A DNA stretch of 64,000 nt, taken from a virus. Shown here one piece after another: positions 48,685 to 57,263 of the stretch; the first letter of the stretch is position 1, and each line of letters begins with the position of its first letter. Made by a program: the position numbers and the translations under genes. A model generated the notes under the pieces. The model saw nothing but the letters and a program-made list of their open reading frames with translations, was not told the origin of the DNA and did no database searches. Location: positions 62,001 to 126,000 of the IMG/VR virus record IMGVR_UViG_3300046533_000294; one strand, 5' to 3'.

Positions 48685-51455
48685 TTATGCTCCCTCAGGA
48701 TTGTGTGTAGTGTAGGCTCCACCCGGATGTCTCCGCCATCTTTGCGAACCATCCGCGCACTCCACAACTTGTTTATCTTCGCGTTGGCATCCTCCCTAGT
48801 CGTGTTCAGAATCTCCTCGATGTCTTGTCGTCTGAAGGTTGCGTTCGATCGAAGGAATTTGGCCAAGTCTCGGTTTGCTAGCAGATACTTGCGCATCATA
48901 TCTCGGTTGTTCTCAGCCTCGCGCCGATCCTCGAACACTTCATCGGAGCGGTCGCGGTAGCCGAACGTAGGCATCGAGTAGATATGGTGTAACAGAGCAA
49001 CGGCGTCGTGGACGTGCTCGTGCTTCACCATGATCTTCTCGTTCGTCTCGTCCGTGCTGAACGTCCTAGCGGCGAGCGCGGTAGAGATGCGAGCAATCTT
49101 CTCGCGTATGTCAGCGGCTTGGACTAGCGGTGGATCCTCGATGTACGCCTTGCCCACGAGCGTCGCTGTATCCAGGGCTGCCTTCTCTGCGCCTGGAGTC
49201 CAGACAATTTGCTCGGGCTTTCGCGTCCAGCACCACATGAGTAAGTTGTGGCACATCTCGGCGCTGTACTTCAACTCGCCCTGCTCAGTCGCGACGTTGT
49301 ACTGCTCGATTGGAATATCGTGCATCGTCACGGCCATCGCTATATCGAAGCGGGCGATGTCTTCCATCGCACCGATCAGCGGGCGCAGCGCGTCTACGCC
49401 GTAAGTGAACTGGCCCATGTTACCTCCGTTGCGCGGGTTGGCGAGCCAGATCATCCTCGTCCGGGCGTGCGTCGCCTCCTGCTGGATCTTGGAGATTCGC
49501 ACTACACCGTCGTTGCGCAGATCGGACATGTGGCCAATATCTTCGTATGAGAGCGCGGAGATCTCGTCTACTACAACCGCTCGACGGTCGTTGAGCGGAA
49601 TGACACCCCATGTAACAACCCATTCCTTTCCGCCAAGCTGCTGCAAACCGCCAACAAGTCCTGCATAAGACGCAGATTCTCCACCGACGATCTCACCTGC
49701 ACCGTAGTGACGGAGGAGCTGCCTTGCTGCCTCGGATTTTCCAGTTCGAGTGTCACCGTATACACAACTCTGGAGCCATCCCCGTCGGATGAGTTTACCG
49801 TTGAACTTGAACGAAAGTACAGAATGAAGCGTGAGATCAAAGATCGCATGCATCTCCCATCGGCCAGTGATACGGGTTACGTGGTCGCCCATCGCCTGTG
49901 CGATCTCTCTCAGCTTCCTGACGGGTCGCTGCTTCCCTCGGGGCTGGAATCGGCGTAGCTCACTAGCAGCTGTGCTACCCAATTCAAAATTGTCCAGAGA
50001 GGTTGATACAGGAGAGAGTTCCCAAGATAGAAACTCGTTTCTTTGATCTCTTGGGTTCGGATGAAGCGCCCCAAGCGCAGTGACAGTGTTATTGGGGAGA
50101 GTGTCGTGTCTTCCAACGCTAATGATGCGTAGAGTCTTGTATGACCCTGCCTCCTGACTGTCAGAGTGATCGAGCGACGGGCGGGCATAGAGAACCTCCA
50201 CGGATTGATATTCCTTCGGTTCGATGACTAGCTTGTTACACTTGACCGCTCCGTACTCCATCCTGATCGCGTCCCAAAGCTGCTGCTGACTCGCGTCAAT
50301 CAGGGCCAGTATCGTAGGGCTGTCGCCGTCTATCGTGACCTCAACCTGCCCGCCAGCAGGCTTCATAGGGCAAAACTGGCACTTGATCCCAGCGTCACGC
50401 GTACACGTGAGCTGAGCTGTGCGCGGCACGGTGTAACCCGGCTCTTTTTTGCCCTTAATGGTCACGATTAGATTGACAGGCTTCGCGATTCGTTTCGCGT
50501 CACTACTGTCCAGCACCGAGATAGTCTCTGGCCCTGATTCACTCGACTCAGTTTTCTGTTCCCACGGCTGGGCGTCTCGGAGCAGCCGCTCGAAGTCGTC
50601 ACGGTCGTGCTCCATCCAGAAGTCAGACAGATCCTTGCCGTGTTTCTCAGTCAGCTCGTACGGTAGAACAACAACACGGACGTCACAAACGCGAGAGAGA
50701 GCACGAGCCACGACCCGGTTAGCATCCACGCCAGTATCATCGCGGTCATGGCAGAGGTAGACCAACTTGTCCCTGAAAGCCTCATTCCATTCCTGCTTCC
50801 ACATCTTGGCTGATCCGGTCTTGGTGACCGCTGGATAGCCCGCCTGAATAGTTGCGAGTGCATCCCACTCCCCTTCACAGACGATGATCGTGTCGTAGAT
50901 GAGCTGGCTAGCCGGATAGAGAACTGGAGTATTGCGTCCGACCAAGCCCCAGATCTTCGTGTCGCCTCGCGGGCGAGGCGTATACCGGCGGATGTTCAGC
51001 AGCTCTCCGTCAGCCGCGTAGACAGGGATCGTGTAGACGTGTTTGTCCCGATCCCACCCGATGTGGAACTGCTTGAGCGTGTCCGACGTTAATCCACGCA
51101 GCCCTACGATCTCGTCTCGGGCCGCGTCCTCATCGAGCAGGTTCGCTGCCCAGGCGTCGGCCATTGCCTCTGACACGGCCTCTCGTCGGCGAGGGTTGGC
51201 TCCGTTCTTGCGAACGCGGGCTGCGGCCTGACTGTTGGGTGTGATCCACCGGGACTTCATCCCGATCAGATCCTTCACCGTACAGCCGCCGCAGCCCGCT
51301 TGGCAGTAGAACTGAGCAGAGTACACGTTGATCGACGCCGAGCGTTTCGTATCCGCATGTAGCGGACACAGCAAGTACCACTCGCCGTCCTCGCGCGGCC
51401 CATCCGTGACAAAGTAGTCTCGGAGTAGCCTGATCTGCCCGTTCTTAATCGGCAT
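48681..51455 (-). CDS. Primase fused to MCM-like helicase
   Basis: 924 residues. Residues ~25-60 form a CHC2-type zinc finger (YLLCPLHADTKR, FYCQAGCGGCTVKDLIG); ~100-260 a TOPRIM primase core (IIVCEGEWDAL ~190, YLCHDRDDTGVDANR). A linker with KCQFCPM follows, then an AAA+ domain: Walker A VYGDTRTGKSEAARQ (~566), GGESASYAGLVGG, Walker B RAVVVDEISAL (~628), ARTRMIWLANPR and ARFDIAMAV, all in MCM order. The C-terminus is winged-helix-like. It would unwind DNA and prime lagging strands in one polypeptide. Confidence 0.7.
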   Translation of the reverse strand: MPIKNGQIRLLRDYFVTDGPREDGEWYLLCPLHADTKRSASINVYSAQFYCQAGCGGCTVKDLIGMKSRWITPNSQAAARVRKNGANPRRREAVSEAMADAWAANLLDEDAARDEIVGLRGLTSDTLKQFHIGWDRDKHVYTIPVYAADGELLNIRRYTPRPRGDTKIWGLVGRNTPVLYPASQLIYDTIIVCEGEWDALATIQAGYPAVTKTGSAKMWKQEWNEAFRDKLVYLCHDRDDTGVDANRVVARALSRVCDVRVVVLPYELTEKHGKDLSDFWMEHDRDDFERLLRDAQPWEQKTESSESGPETISVLDSSDAKRIAKPVNLIVTIKGKKEPGYTVPRTAQLTCTRDAGIKCQFCPMKPAGGQVEVTIDGDSPTILALIDASQQQLWDAIRMEYGAVKCNKLVIEPKEYQSVEVLYARPSLDHSDSQEAGSYKTLRIISVGRHDTLPNNTVTALGALHPNPRDQRNEFLSWELSPVSTSLDNFELGSTAASELRRFQPRGKQRPVRKLREIAQAMGDHVTRITGRWEMHAIFDLTLHSVLSFKFNGKLIRRGWLQSCVYGDTRTGKSEAARQLLRHYGAGEIVGGESASYAGLVGGLQQLGGKEWVVTWGVIPLNDRRAVVVDEISALSYEDIGHMSDLRNDGVVRISKIQQEATHARTRMIWLANPRNGGNMGQFTYGVDALRPLIGAMEDIARFDIAMAVTMHDIPIEQYNVATEQGELKYSAEMCHNLLMWCWTRKPEQIVWTPGAEKAALDTATLVGKAYIEDPPLVQAADIREKIARISTALAARTFSTDETNEKIMVKHEHVHDAVALLHHIYSMPTFGYRDRSDEVFEDRREAENNRDMMRKYLLANRDLAKFLRSNATFRRQDIEEILNTTREDANAKINKLWSARMVRKDGGDIRVEPTLHTILREHK

Positions 51456-51464
51456 TACTAATTG

Positions 51465-52247
51465 CTAGAAGGGCTCTTCATTGTCGTCCGCGCGGAGCGC
51501 GGCGATGTAGTTGGCCTTGGTAGCCTTGGCGCCCTTCTTGAGGGAGAGATCGCGCTTGCCGAACTCCTCCTTCAAATCACCGACTGGCCACTCGTCGTAG
51601 TCGTCGGTGTCCTCGGCACGGATCGCCTCGCGGATGTCGTCGTCCGACATCTTTGTGGTGACCTTGATCTCCAGCCCTTCGGACTTGATGTGCTTCTTCA
51701 GCTCAGCCCGATCCATCTCATCGAGGGGGTCGGCCTCGGCCTCAGGCTCCTCCTCCTCCTCAACTTCTTCTTCCTCCTCCTCAGGCTCGTCCTCTTCAGT
51801 CTCCTCCTCCTCGTCAACTTCCTCCTCGTCAGTTTCCTCCTCGTCCTCGTCCTCCTCATCGGCCTCGTCGTCCTTGGCCTTGAGCCAGGTCTTCAGCCGG
51901 GCCTTGTACGCGCCGTCGTACTCGTCCTTTGTGACCTGGACGCGACACTCCTTGCCCACGAGCTTCTTGGGATCGAGCGATCCCTTCGCGGGCAGTCCGA
52001 GCGCGTCCGTGAACTCGCGCAGCTTCCATGCCGTCGCGTCGTACAGACCGATGTACGAGTGGAGCGGAGCGAATCCGTCGCCGACCGAGACGGTGACATG
52101 GAAGTCACCTTTGCCCTCGATCTTGGTACCGTCGGACTTCTCTGTCCGGTGCTCGACGGCCGTGATCTTGGCCTTGTAGATCTTCGGCGGTGCTTGCTCG
52201 CCGGCACCTGACTCGACATCGCTGACGTCGTACCTAATTGCTGGCAA
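51465..52247 (-). CDS. SSB-like protein with long acidic tract and SAP-like domains
   Basis: 260 residues from TTG 52247, chosen for GGAGG seven bases upstream (the frame is open to 52283). Residues ~20-125 are a beta-rich, OB-like domain (IYKAKITAVEHRTEKSDG, KECRVQVTKDEYDGAYKARL). Residues ~125-175 are almost purely Asp/Glu. Two short helical SAP/Rho-N-like domains follow (ELKKHIKSEGLEIKVTTKM, WPVGDLKEEFGKRDL). Overlap with the Sak4-like gene suggests joint expression and a role in ssDNA binding. Confidence 0.6.
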   Translation of the reverse strand: MPAIRYDVSDVESGAGEQAPPKIYKAKITAVEHRTEKSDGTKIEGKGDFHVTVSVGDGFAPLHSYIGLYDATAWKLREFTDALGLPAKGSLDPKKLVGKECRVQVTKDEYDGAYKARLKTWLKAKDDEADEEDEDEEETDEEEVDEEEETEEDEPEEEEEEVEEEEEPEAEADPLDEMDRAELKKHIKSEGLEIKVTTKMSDDDIREAIRAEDTDDYDEWPVGDLKEEFGKRDLSLKKGAKATKANYIAALRADDNEEPF

Positions 52248-53034
52248 CTGTGTTCCTCCTACGTCTGGTAGTGGTGGGCGCACTTTCGCGCGCCTGCTTG
52301 ATTGCTGCTTCTAGCTTTGGTACAGTCAGGTCGATTACCTGACCACTTGGAAAGGCATGGAACTGATCCTTTCCGTAGAACGCAGTGTTGCCTTTGAAAC
52401 GTGTCTTGGTGTATTGCTCTCCTTTCCGCTTCTTCGAGTCGTGGACTGTCTGGTAGCCAACCATCTGCATGTAGCCAGCGATCCGCTGTGGCATACCTTT
52501 GCCCTGGATCCACGGCATCATGCGCTCGGTGTATTGTGGGCCCATTTCCTCATCCGGCTCTCCTTCTTGGACTTCCATCCAGAACTGGTGAGCCGTGATG
52601 CCGAGATGGAACAGATCGCAGCCCATCATGAACCTCACCCATTCTGCGATTCTGCCCATGTTGACGCCGTAGTCGCCCTTGTCCCAGAAAGCGGTAGCGC
52701 GACGCGGGTTGCGTGCCTTCGCTACATCGAAGATGTCGTCCATGCCGACATCCTGCCAGCATGAGATCGAGTCGAGCCAGATCCATTCGTACGCATTGCC
52801 CTCGTGTCGAGCCCACGCAAGAACCTCGTTCATCCCCGACCAGTCCTTCACCAGCCAGTGATCCGCACCGCTATTCTTGATCGCGTCCAGGTGCTCGACG
52901 TACGGATGAACGATGAGCGTGTTCGCACCACCGCTTCCCGCGAGCGTCGTCTTGCGCGCGCCTGGATCTCCATAGACCAGGATGCGGTAGTGTTTGCTGG
53001 CCGTGATGGGCTGGATGTCGGCGGGCTTAGCCAT
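52234..53034 (-). CDS. Sak4/RecA-like recombination ATPase
   Basis: 266 residues. Walker A YGDPGARKTTLAG (~21-33), then IWLDSISCWQDVG as the Walker B segment (acidic residue after LD). Size and order match phage AAA_24/Sak4-type single-strand annealing ATPases. The basic tail TTRRRRN may bind DNA. With the nuclease and SSB-like genes it forms a recombination set. Confidence 0.65.
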   Translation of the reverse strand: MAKPADIQPITASKHYRILVYGDPGARKTTLAGSGGANTLIVHPYVEHLDAIKNSGADHWLVKDWSGMNEVLAWARHEGNAYEWIWLDSISCWQDVGMDDIFDVAKARNPRRATAFWDKGDYGVNMGRIAEWVRFMMGCDLFHLGITAHQFWMEVQEGEPDEEMGPQYTERMMPWIQGKGMPQRIAGYMQMVGYQTVHDSKKRKGEQYTKTRFKGNTAFYGKDQFHAFPSGQVIDLTVPKLEAAIKQARESAPTTTRRRRNTVASN

Positions 53035-53230
53035 TCTTCACCTCCCTTCCCATCTTGTCGTAGACTTCCTCGGCAGTTACCGATCTGCGGCACATCGGGC
53101 AGTAATAGAACATCATCGACACGCTTAGCCACGCCGGTCGGCGACATTCCATACATACCACCGGATGATTCTGGAAAGTCACGGCTCCCACAGTAGCGAT
53201 CTCCATACCCGCAATGGTCTGCGATGGCAT
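53027..53230 (-). CDS. Zinc-ribbon protein (67 aa)
   Basis: VVCMECRRPAWLSVSMMFYY then CPMCRRSVTAEEVYD: two CxxC pairs of a zinc ribbon. The start is uncertain (ATG 53230 overlaps the upstream gene by ~50 bases; ATG 53206 and 53152 are alternatives, none with a strong RBS). Confidence 0.5.
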   Translation of the reverse strand: MPSQTIAGMEIATVGAVTFQNHPVVCMECRRPAWLSVSMMFYYCPMCRRSVTAEEVYDKMGREVKNG

Positions 53231-53523
53231 GGAACGCGAGTAGATTGCCTAGTTTCATTAGTGGGCTCGCACCAGCCGCGAGCTGCTGCCTTGGCCATCA
53301 CCGCACCCATAGCTCGCGGCTCGCGCGCTGGCCCGATCTTCCGATCGGCGTGCCAGCGTACGGCGTCCGTTGTGAACAGTTCACGACGTTCACAGATATC
53401 ATGCACGAATGGCAAGACCGATCGAATCCAGATGACGTTGTTGATCCCGACCCGCTCGATCGCCTCGTCACGTGCCTCGATTGAGGCAGCCCGATTATTT
53501 GCAAGGTAAAATTCAGTTTTCAT
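53179..53523 (-). CDS. Small winged-helix-like phage protein (114 aa)
   Basis: RRELFTTDAVRWHADRKIGP, REPRAMGAVMAKAAARGWCE and RRPLRVWRSLLW form a pattern I associate with small phage proteins of winged-helix type. ATGA overlap with the upstream zinc-ribbon gene. Role in replication or gene control is unknown. Confidence 0.55.
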   Translation of the reverse strand: MKTEFYLANNRAASIEARDEAIERVGINNVIWIRSVLPFVHDICERRELFTTDAVRWHADRKIGPAREPRAMGAVMAKAAARGWCEPTNETRQSTRVPCHRRPLRVWRSLLWEP

Positions 53524-53672
53524 CCTATAGCAATTCTCGCCTTGCGTCGTGTCTTCTTGACCGACTTCAAGCTACAATATCGACACCGCCTCTCGCCCTT
53601 CACGACCAGCTCGGGCCTCTTGGCCCACGGGCGTAGCTTCGCGCAGCTCGGGCAATCGACGTAGTACGTCAT
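53520..53672 (-). CDS. Small zinc-ribbon protein (50 aa)
   Basis: From ATG 53672 (ATGA overlap with the membrane-protein gene). VDCPSCAKLRPWAKRP and RRCRYCSLKSVKKTRRKARI form a zinc ribbon with a basic tail, suggesting nucleic acid binding. Confidence 0.6.
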   Translation of the reverse strand: MTYYVDCPSCAKLRPWAKRPELVVKGERRCRYCSLKSVKKTRRKARIAIG

Positions 53673-53899
53673 GACGTTGTCTGTACCAGCTCGTAGCCGC
53701 CGACGCAGAGCAGGAACACGATCGTGAGTAGCCCGATCGCGACGAGAGCAATCCCTGCCCATTCTGCCGCGAACAGGAGCAGAGAGCCGGGCCGCGCTCT
53801 CATCGTGTTGATCAGACTGAGCTGCTCTGGTGGCTCTGGACGCGGGAAGACTTCTGTCTTGCCCTCGGACACCCAGCCTGGAGGGTCGATCTCGCTCAT
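53669..53899 (-). CDS. Membrane protein (76 aa)
   Basis: From ATG 53899 (ATGA overlap with the nuclease gene). Acidic, Pro-rich N-terminus (EIDPPGWVSEGKTEVFPRPE), then one strong hydrophobic span (GIALVAIGLLTIVFLLCVGG). A membrane protein within a recombination operon is unexpected; function unknown. Confidence 0.55.
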   Translation of the reverse strand: MSEIDPPGWVSEGKTEVFPRPEPPEQLSLINTMRARPGSLLLFAAEWAGIALVAIGLLTIVFLLCVGGYELVQTTS

Positions 53900-54897
53900 C
53901 TCTGCTCCGCTGCAATAACCTCGTGCTCCGCGTACGGATTCCAGATCTGTGTAGTTGATTCCATTAAGTCCTCCCAGTCGGTCTGGATCTCGTGGGCCTC
54001 GCAAATGTCGAACATGCTACATCCCTGACAAGTCCACTTCGTTGCGTTCTTGTAAATGAGGTCGCTGTCCTCGTGAAAAATCCAGGCGCTCTGAGTGGCG
54101 GCATGGATCTGCGCCCATTGTTTCTGGACGCGCTCATAAACGGAGTCGCGGTCTTTGTCGTCTCGGAACACCGGCTTGCGATCGAAATAGGGTGCCGGCT
54201 GCTTGCCAGAGATCGAGCCGTCCTTGTTGAGGTAGTTACCGCCGTTGTCCCTCGGGCGATCGTCGGGTGGCGCCTTACGAAGGAAGTTGAAGAGCAGTCC
54301 AGAGATCTGCGTACTCCGAGGGATCAGCTTCGCGCGATAGATGGCCTCGCGTCCGAATGTCCAGTACGCGCCCGCCTGCTCGTCAAGGAGAAGCCAGCGA
54401 GGGTGACGTTCAATACCGCCCGTCGTCTTGTGATCTGGCATCCAAATTTTCGCGGTTGGAAGGTGGCGCCAAACTCCGTCCACGACGCCGGTGTAGACAA
54501 ACGGGATCGCGTGCTTGACGCGTATGCTGAACGGATACTCGGTCGCGAGAACTTCCCACTCATCGTCTGCGCCGTAGTAATCGACATAGTTGGTGAGCAT
54601 CGCTGGGCCTAGCTCGGCAGCGTTGGCCCAGATCTCGTCCTCTTCAACCTTGAAGCCAAACTCACCGGCGGCTTTCGCATCTGCCTCGTATAGGCGCTCG
54701 AAAGTCAACGCTGGTTTCGGCCCACGCTTCTTGCCCGGCTTGTAGTACGCAGCGAGCGCGCCGTGAATGAGGGTGCCGAAGCGCAGCGGCGGTCTGTCGA
54801 TATTCGGCCGACGCGCGAGAACGTAGTTCAGGTACCACAGCCAACGACACCGTTCAAAAGTTGTTCTTTCCGACGTTCTGAGACGCGGAATGGTCAA
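53896..54897 (-). CDS. PD-(D/E)XK nuclease, Cas4/RecB-like
   Basis: 333 residues from TTG 54897, picked because GGAGGGAGCGCCC lies just upstream. FERCRWLWYLNYV near the start, LRFGTLIHGALAAYY (conserved His), VYTGVVDGVW and KIWMPDHKTTGG (~152, D...K motif) are the nuclease motifs. WTCQGCSMFDICEAH near the end gives Cys residues for an iron-sulfur or zinc site. It would resect DNA ends, working with the Sak4-like ATPase. Confidence 0.7.
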   Translation of the reverse strand: MTIPRLRTSERTTFERCRWLWYLNYVLARRPNIDRPPLRFGTLIHGALAAYYKPGKKRGPKPALTFERLYEADAKAAGEFGFKVEEDEIWANAAELGPAMLTNYVDYYGADDEWEVLATEYPFSIRVKHAIPFVYTGVVDGVWRHLPTAKIWMPDHKTTGGIERHPRWLLLDEQAGAYWTFGREAIYRAKLIPRSTQISGLLFNFLRKAPPDDRPRDNGGNYLNKDGSISGKQPAPYFDRKPVFRDDKDRDSVYERVQKQWAQIHAATQSAWIFHEDSDLIYKNATKWTCQGCSMFDICEAHEIQTDWEDLMESTTQIWNPYAEHEVIAAEQR

Positions 54898-54912
54898 GGG
54901 CGCTCCCTCCAA

Positions 54913-55237
54913 TAATTGTTGCCGGCACGAGCGGCGAGGCTCGTATCGGGGAGACTACTACCGATTCACTCCCTTCGGATGCCGAGTTTAATGCCGAGAA
55001 CTGATCTTTCGATTAGCAGGGATTTCAGAATTGTATACGCGCGCGGGCGCGGTTTTAGTCTTTGTATTGTATCGCGCGCCTACGGCCGCGCGCGACCCCT
55101 ACCCGATTGATCCTCCCCTACGCGCGTATACGCGCGCACGTACGCCCCTACTAGCGAAGATCAAACTAGTGATTTCTTCCCGGGCGGGGGCGTACGCGCG
55201 CGTATGAAGTGTGTTTTCTGTTGCCGGGTGAATTGAT
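54913..55237 (-). promoter_or_regulatory. Non-coding region with palindromes and shared motif
   Basis: No gene seen. Contains the 16-bp palindrome CGCGCGTATACGCGCG (55121-55136), TACGCGCGCGTA at about 55193-55204, a leftward GATCAATCGGGTAGGGGTCGCG (55091-55112) like the motif at 6817 and 7864, TACAATAC/TATACAAT -10-like sequences, and a GAGCC...GGCTC-type hairpin near the nuclease start. A likely promoter/operator region of the recombination-replication operon. Confidence 0.5.
55121..55136. repeat. 16-bp palindrome CGCGCGTATACGCGCG, second copy
   Basis: Identical to 7792-7807. Here it lies in a non-coding spacer, so coding constraint does not explain it. Flanked by GTACG-type partial repeats. 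Confidence 0.65.
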
Positions 55238-57106
55238 TTACAGTTGCTTCATCGCGATACGATGTACATCCAGCAGGATCTCGTTCAGCCGACGCTTGTC
55301 GGCAGTCGTGTCCTGGATGTATTGCTCGATTGTATCTTTCGAGCGGTAGTAGTAGCAAGTGACTTGATGGATACGCGAGATCCTGTGAATCCGGTCTTCC
55401 AATTGCTCCTGGTCGTCCGGGTTCCAGGTCTCATCCAGGATGTGGCAGGTATCGGCTTTGTCCAGCGTGATCGAAACGCCTCCGGCCGTTGTCGTCATAC
55501 AGACGACTCTCGGGCCGGCACCTTTCTGGAATTGCTGCTGGACTTTCACTCGTTCCTTGCCTTTGGTATCTCCGGTGATCTTCGCCACTGGGATGCCCTG
55601 CTTCTCTAACCAAGCAGCTACCATGTCCACCATTTCTCGGAACTGGCTGGCGATAATGGTCTGGGCGTCACCTTCAGGATCGTCTGGGTCAATCCCGATC
55701 TCGTTCAGCTTCTGGAGCAGTTGTGGCAACTTTCCAGAGTCCTCAGTCGGGATTAGTTTCTGCTTGACGACGATCCCCTCACCCAGGCAGTCTTCGCATC
55801 CGTGTAGCATGCCCTCATTCTTCTTGTGCTTGCATGCTACCTCGTACTCGTGGACGAGACAGACTGCGTTGGCGAACTGCTTCAACCGCAGGTACTCCGT
55901 CAGGATGTTGGTGGCAGACAGGTGCAGATCCTCGATGCGGATTTCGGCAGCTCGCGCAAATTCGCGATACTGCTTGTTCTGCTTCGGGGTCATATCACAC
56001 ATGACTTCCACCTGCTGCTTCGGAGGCAGCTGGCTCGCGACTTCCGACTTGAGACGGCGCACGAGGTATGGCGCATGAAAAGCATAGAAAGCCTCTTCAA
56101 TGCCGGGCTTCAGGCCCATGATGATCTTGTGGTTCCTGAAACCCTCCTCGATCACCAGCCACTGTTCAGCCCACTTCCACTTCGAGCTAAACCTGTCGGG
56201 GTCGATGAAGTTCAGCGCCGACCAGAGCTTAATTGGCTTGCCACCCATGGGCGTACCGCTCATAGGTATGCGTTTCTGGCCGTTAGGCCGTATCATGGCT
56301 TTTGCTAGCTTGGAGAACTGAGACGAGCCCTCGCAGAGTCCCGTCTTGTGGTACTCGTCGATGGTGATGCTCGTCCAGTTAGCTTCCATGAACACGTCTC
56401 GCCACGACTTCGAGCGTAGCATGCTCGCGGTCGTGACGAAAGCGTATCCTCCATAGACTCCCATGGCTTCCATGATCTGCTCAGGCAGCGCGTTGCGCTC
56501 CTTCGCAGATGTCTCGCTGTAGAGCGTGAACACCGGGATCTCGGTGAACCGCTCCAGTTCAAGTCGCCAGACAGTCTCCAGAGCAGTCTTCGGTGCAATG
56601 ATCAAGTGCTCTCCGCGTTCCATCTGAGCCTCGTGGATCGCACCGATGACTTCGATGGTTTTCCCGAGGCCCATCTGGTTCAGGTTGCCGGCGTTAGTCG
56701 CCGCCAGGAACGCGATGTCTGCCCGCTGGTACGGTCGATCGGGCCAGTTCTCAGTCCCGTCGCCTGCGATTAGCTCAACGATACCAGGAACTGTGACCGG
56801 ACAGTACACCAGCTCCGCATCCTCTGCGAGCGCGAGGCCCGACAGGTTCCGCTCACGTTGAACCTCGTCCCTGCCCCACTGGAGCAGGTTCGGGCCCAGC
56901 ACGAGCTGTTGCTGGAACAGATGACGCAGGATGCGGCCAGTCGGCAGATCGAGAGGCACTGTCCAAGCCGGGCCACCTTTCTCAGGTGGAACGAACCGGC
57001 TGTTGGGCACCTTGAACTTGATGGTGTCCTTGATACGGACTTCATAGCTGAACCGGAGCCAGATACGTTTCCCATCTGGCGAGAGTTCAGCGGTGATTTT
57101 ACTCAC
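55238..57106 (-). CDS. SNF2-family DNA helicase/ATPase
   Basis: 622 residues from GTG 57106, which follows GAAGGAGGGTCA. NQMGLGKTIEVIGAIHEA (motif I, ~143), SITIDEYHKTG (motif II, DEYH in place of DEAH, ~249), MSGTPMGGKPIKLWSALNFI (motif III region), and the second lobe with PVAKITGDTKGKERVKVQQQ, GGVSITLDKADTCHILDETW and EDRIHRISRIHQVTCYYY. DNA-dependent translocase used in replication or repair. The N-terminal ~100 residues are a separate beta-rich region. Confidence 0.75.
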   Translation of the reverse strand: MSKITAELSPDGKRIWLRFSYEVRIKDTIKFKVPNSRFVPPEKGGPAWTVPLDLPTGRILRHLFQQQLVLGPNLLQWGRDEVQRERNLSGLALAEDAELVYCPVTVPGIVELIAGDGTENWPDRPYQRADIAFLAATNAGNLNQMGLGKTIEVIGAIHEAQMERGEHLIIAPKTALETVWRLELERFTEIPVFTLYSETSAKERNALPEQIMEAMGVYGGYAFVTTASMLRSKSWRDVFMEANWTSITIDEYHKTGLCEGSSQFSKLAKAMIRPNGQKRIPMSGTPMGGKPIKLWSALNFIDPDRFSSKWKWAEQWLVIEEGFRNHKIIMGLKPGIEEAFYAFHAPYLVRRLKSEVASQLPPKQQVEVMCDMTPKQNKQYREFARAAEIRIEDLHLSATNILTEYLRLKQFANAVCLVHEYEVACKHKKNEGMLHGCEDCLGEGIVVKQKLIPTEDSGKLPQLLQKLNEIGIDPDDPEGDAQTIIASQFREMVDMVAAWLEKQGIPVAKITGDTKGKERVKVQQQFQKGAGPRVVCMTTTAGGVSITLDKADTCHILDETWNPDDQEQLEDRIHRISRIHQVTCYYYRSKDTIEQYIQDTTADKRRLNEILLDVHRIAMKQL

Positions 57107-57175
57107 CTGACCCTCCTTCTCATTGGAGCTTCTGCTCCACGAGGCGGGGTGGGACACGGGTTCACCTAGAGTGTC
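57107..57175 (-). promoter_or_regulatory. Hairpin/RBS leader module of the SNF2 gene
   Basis: A GGAGC AGAA GCTCC hairpin precedes GAAGGAGGGTCA and GTG 57106; an outer GGACAC...GTGTCC pairing lies upstream. The same architecture as the small-gene leaders, used here for a long gene. Confidence 0.6.
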
Positions 57176-57238
57176 CTCAGGCAGTGCCCGTTACGGCCGT
57201 ATTGCCCATCCCCTCCCGCCTCGTGCAGCAGGAGCATA

Positions 57239-57258
57239 GGGCGGGCCGAAGCCCGCCC
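57239..57258 (-). terminator. Strong hairpin GGGCGGGC-CGAA-GCCCGCCC
   Basis: A perfect 8-bp GC stem with a CGAA tetraloop, just downstream of the 57264-57635 gene in the leftward direction. No T-run is visible on the leftward strand. Confidence 0.55.
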
Positions 57259-57263
57259 ACTGC

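Noticed and set aside
51462-52211. Rightward Leu-rich frame resembling a multi-span membrane protein
   Set aside because: Antisense of the Asp/Glu tract of the SSB-like protein (GAG/GAC read as CTC/GTC).
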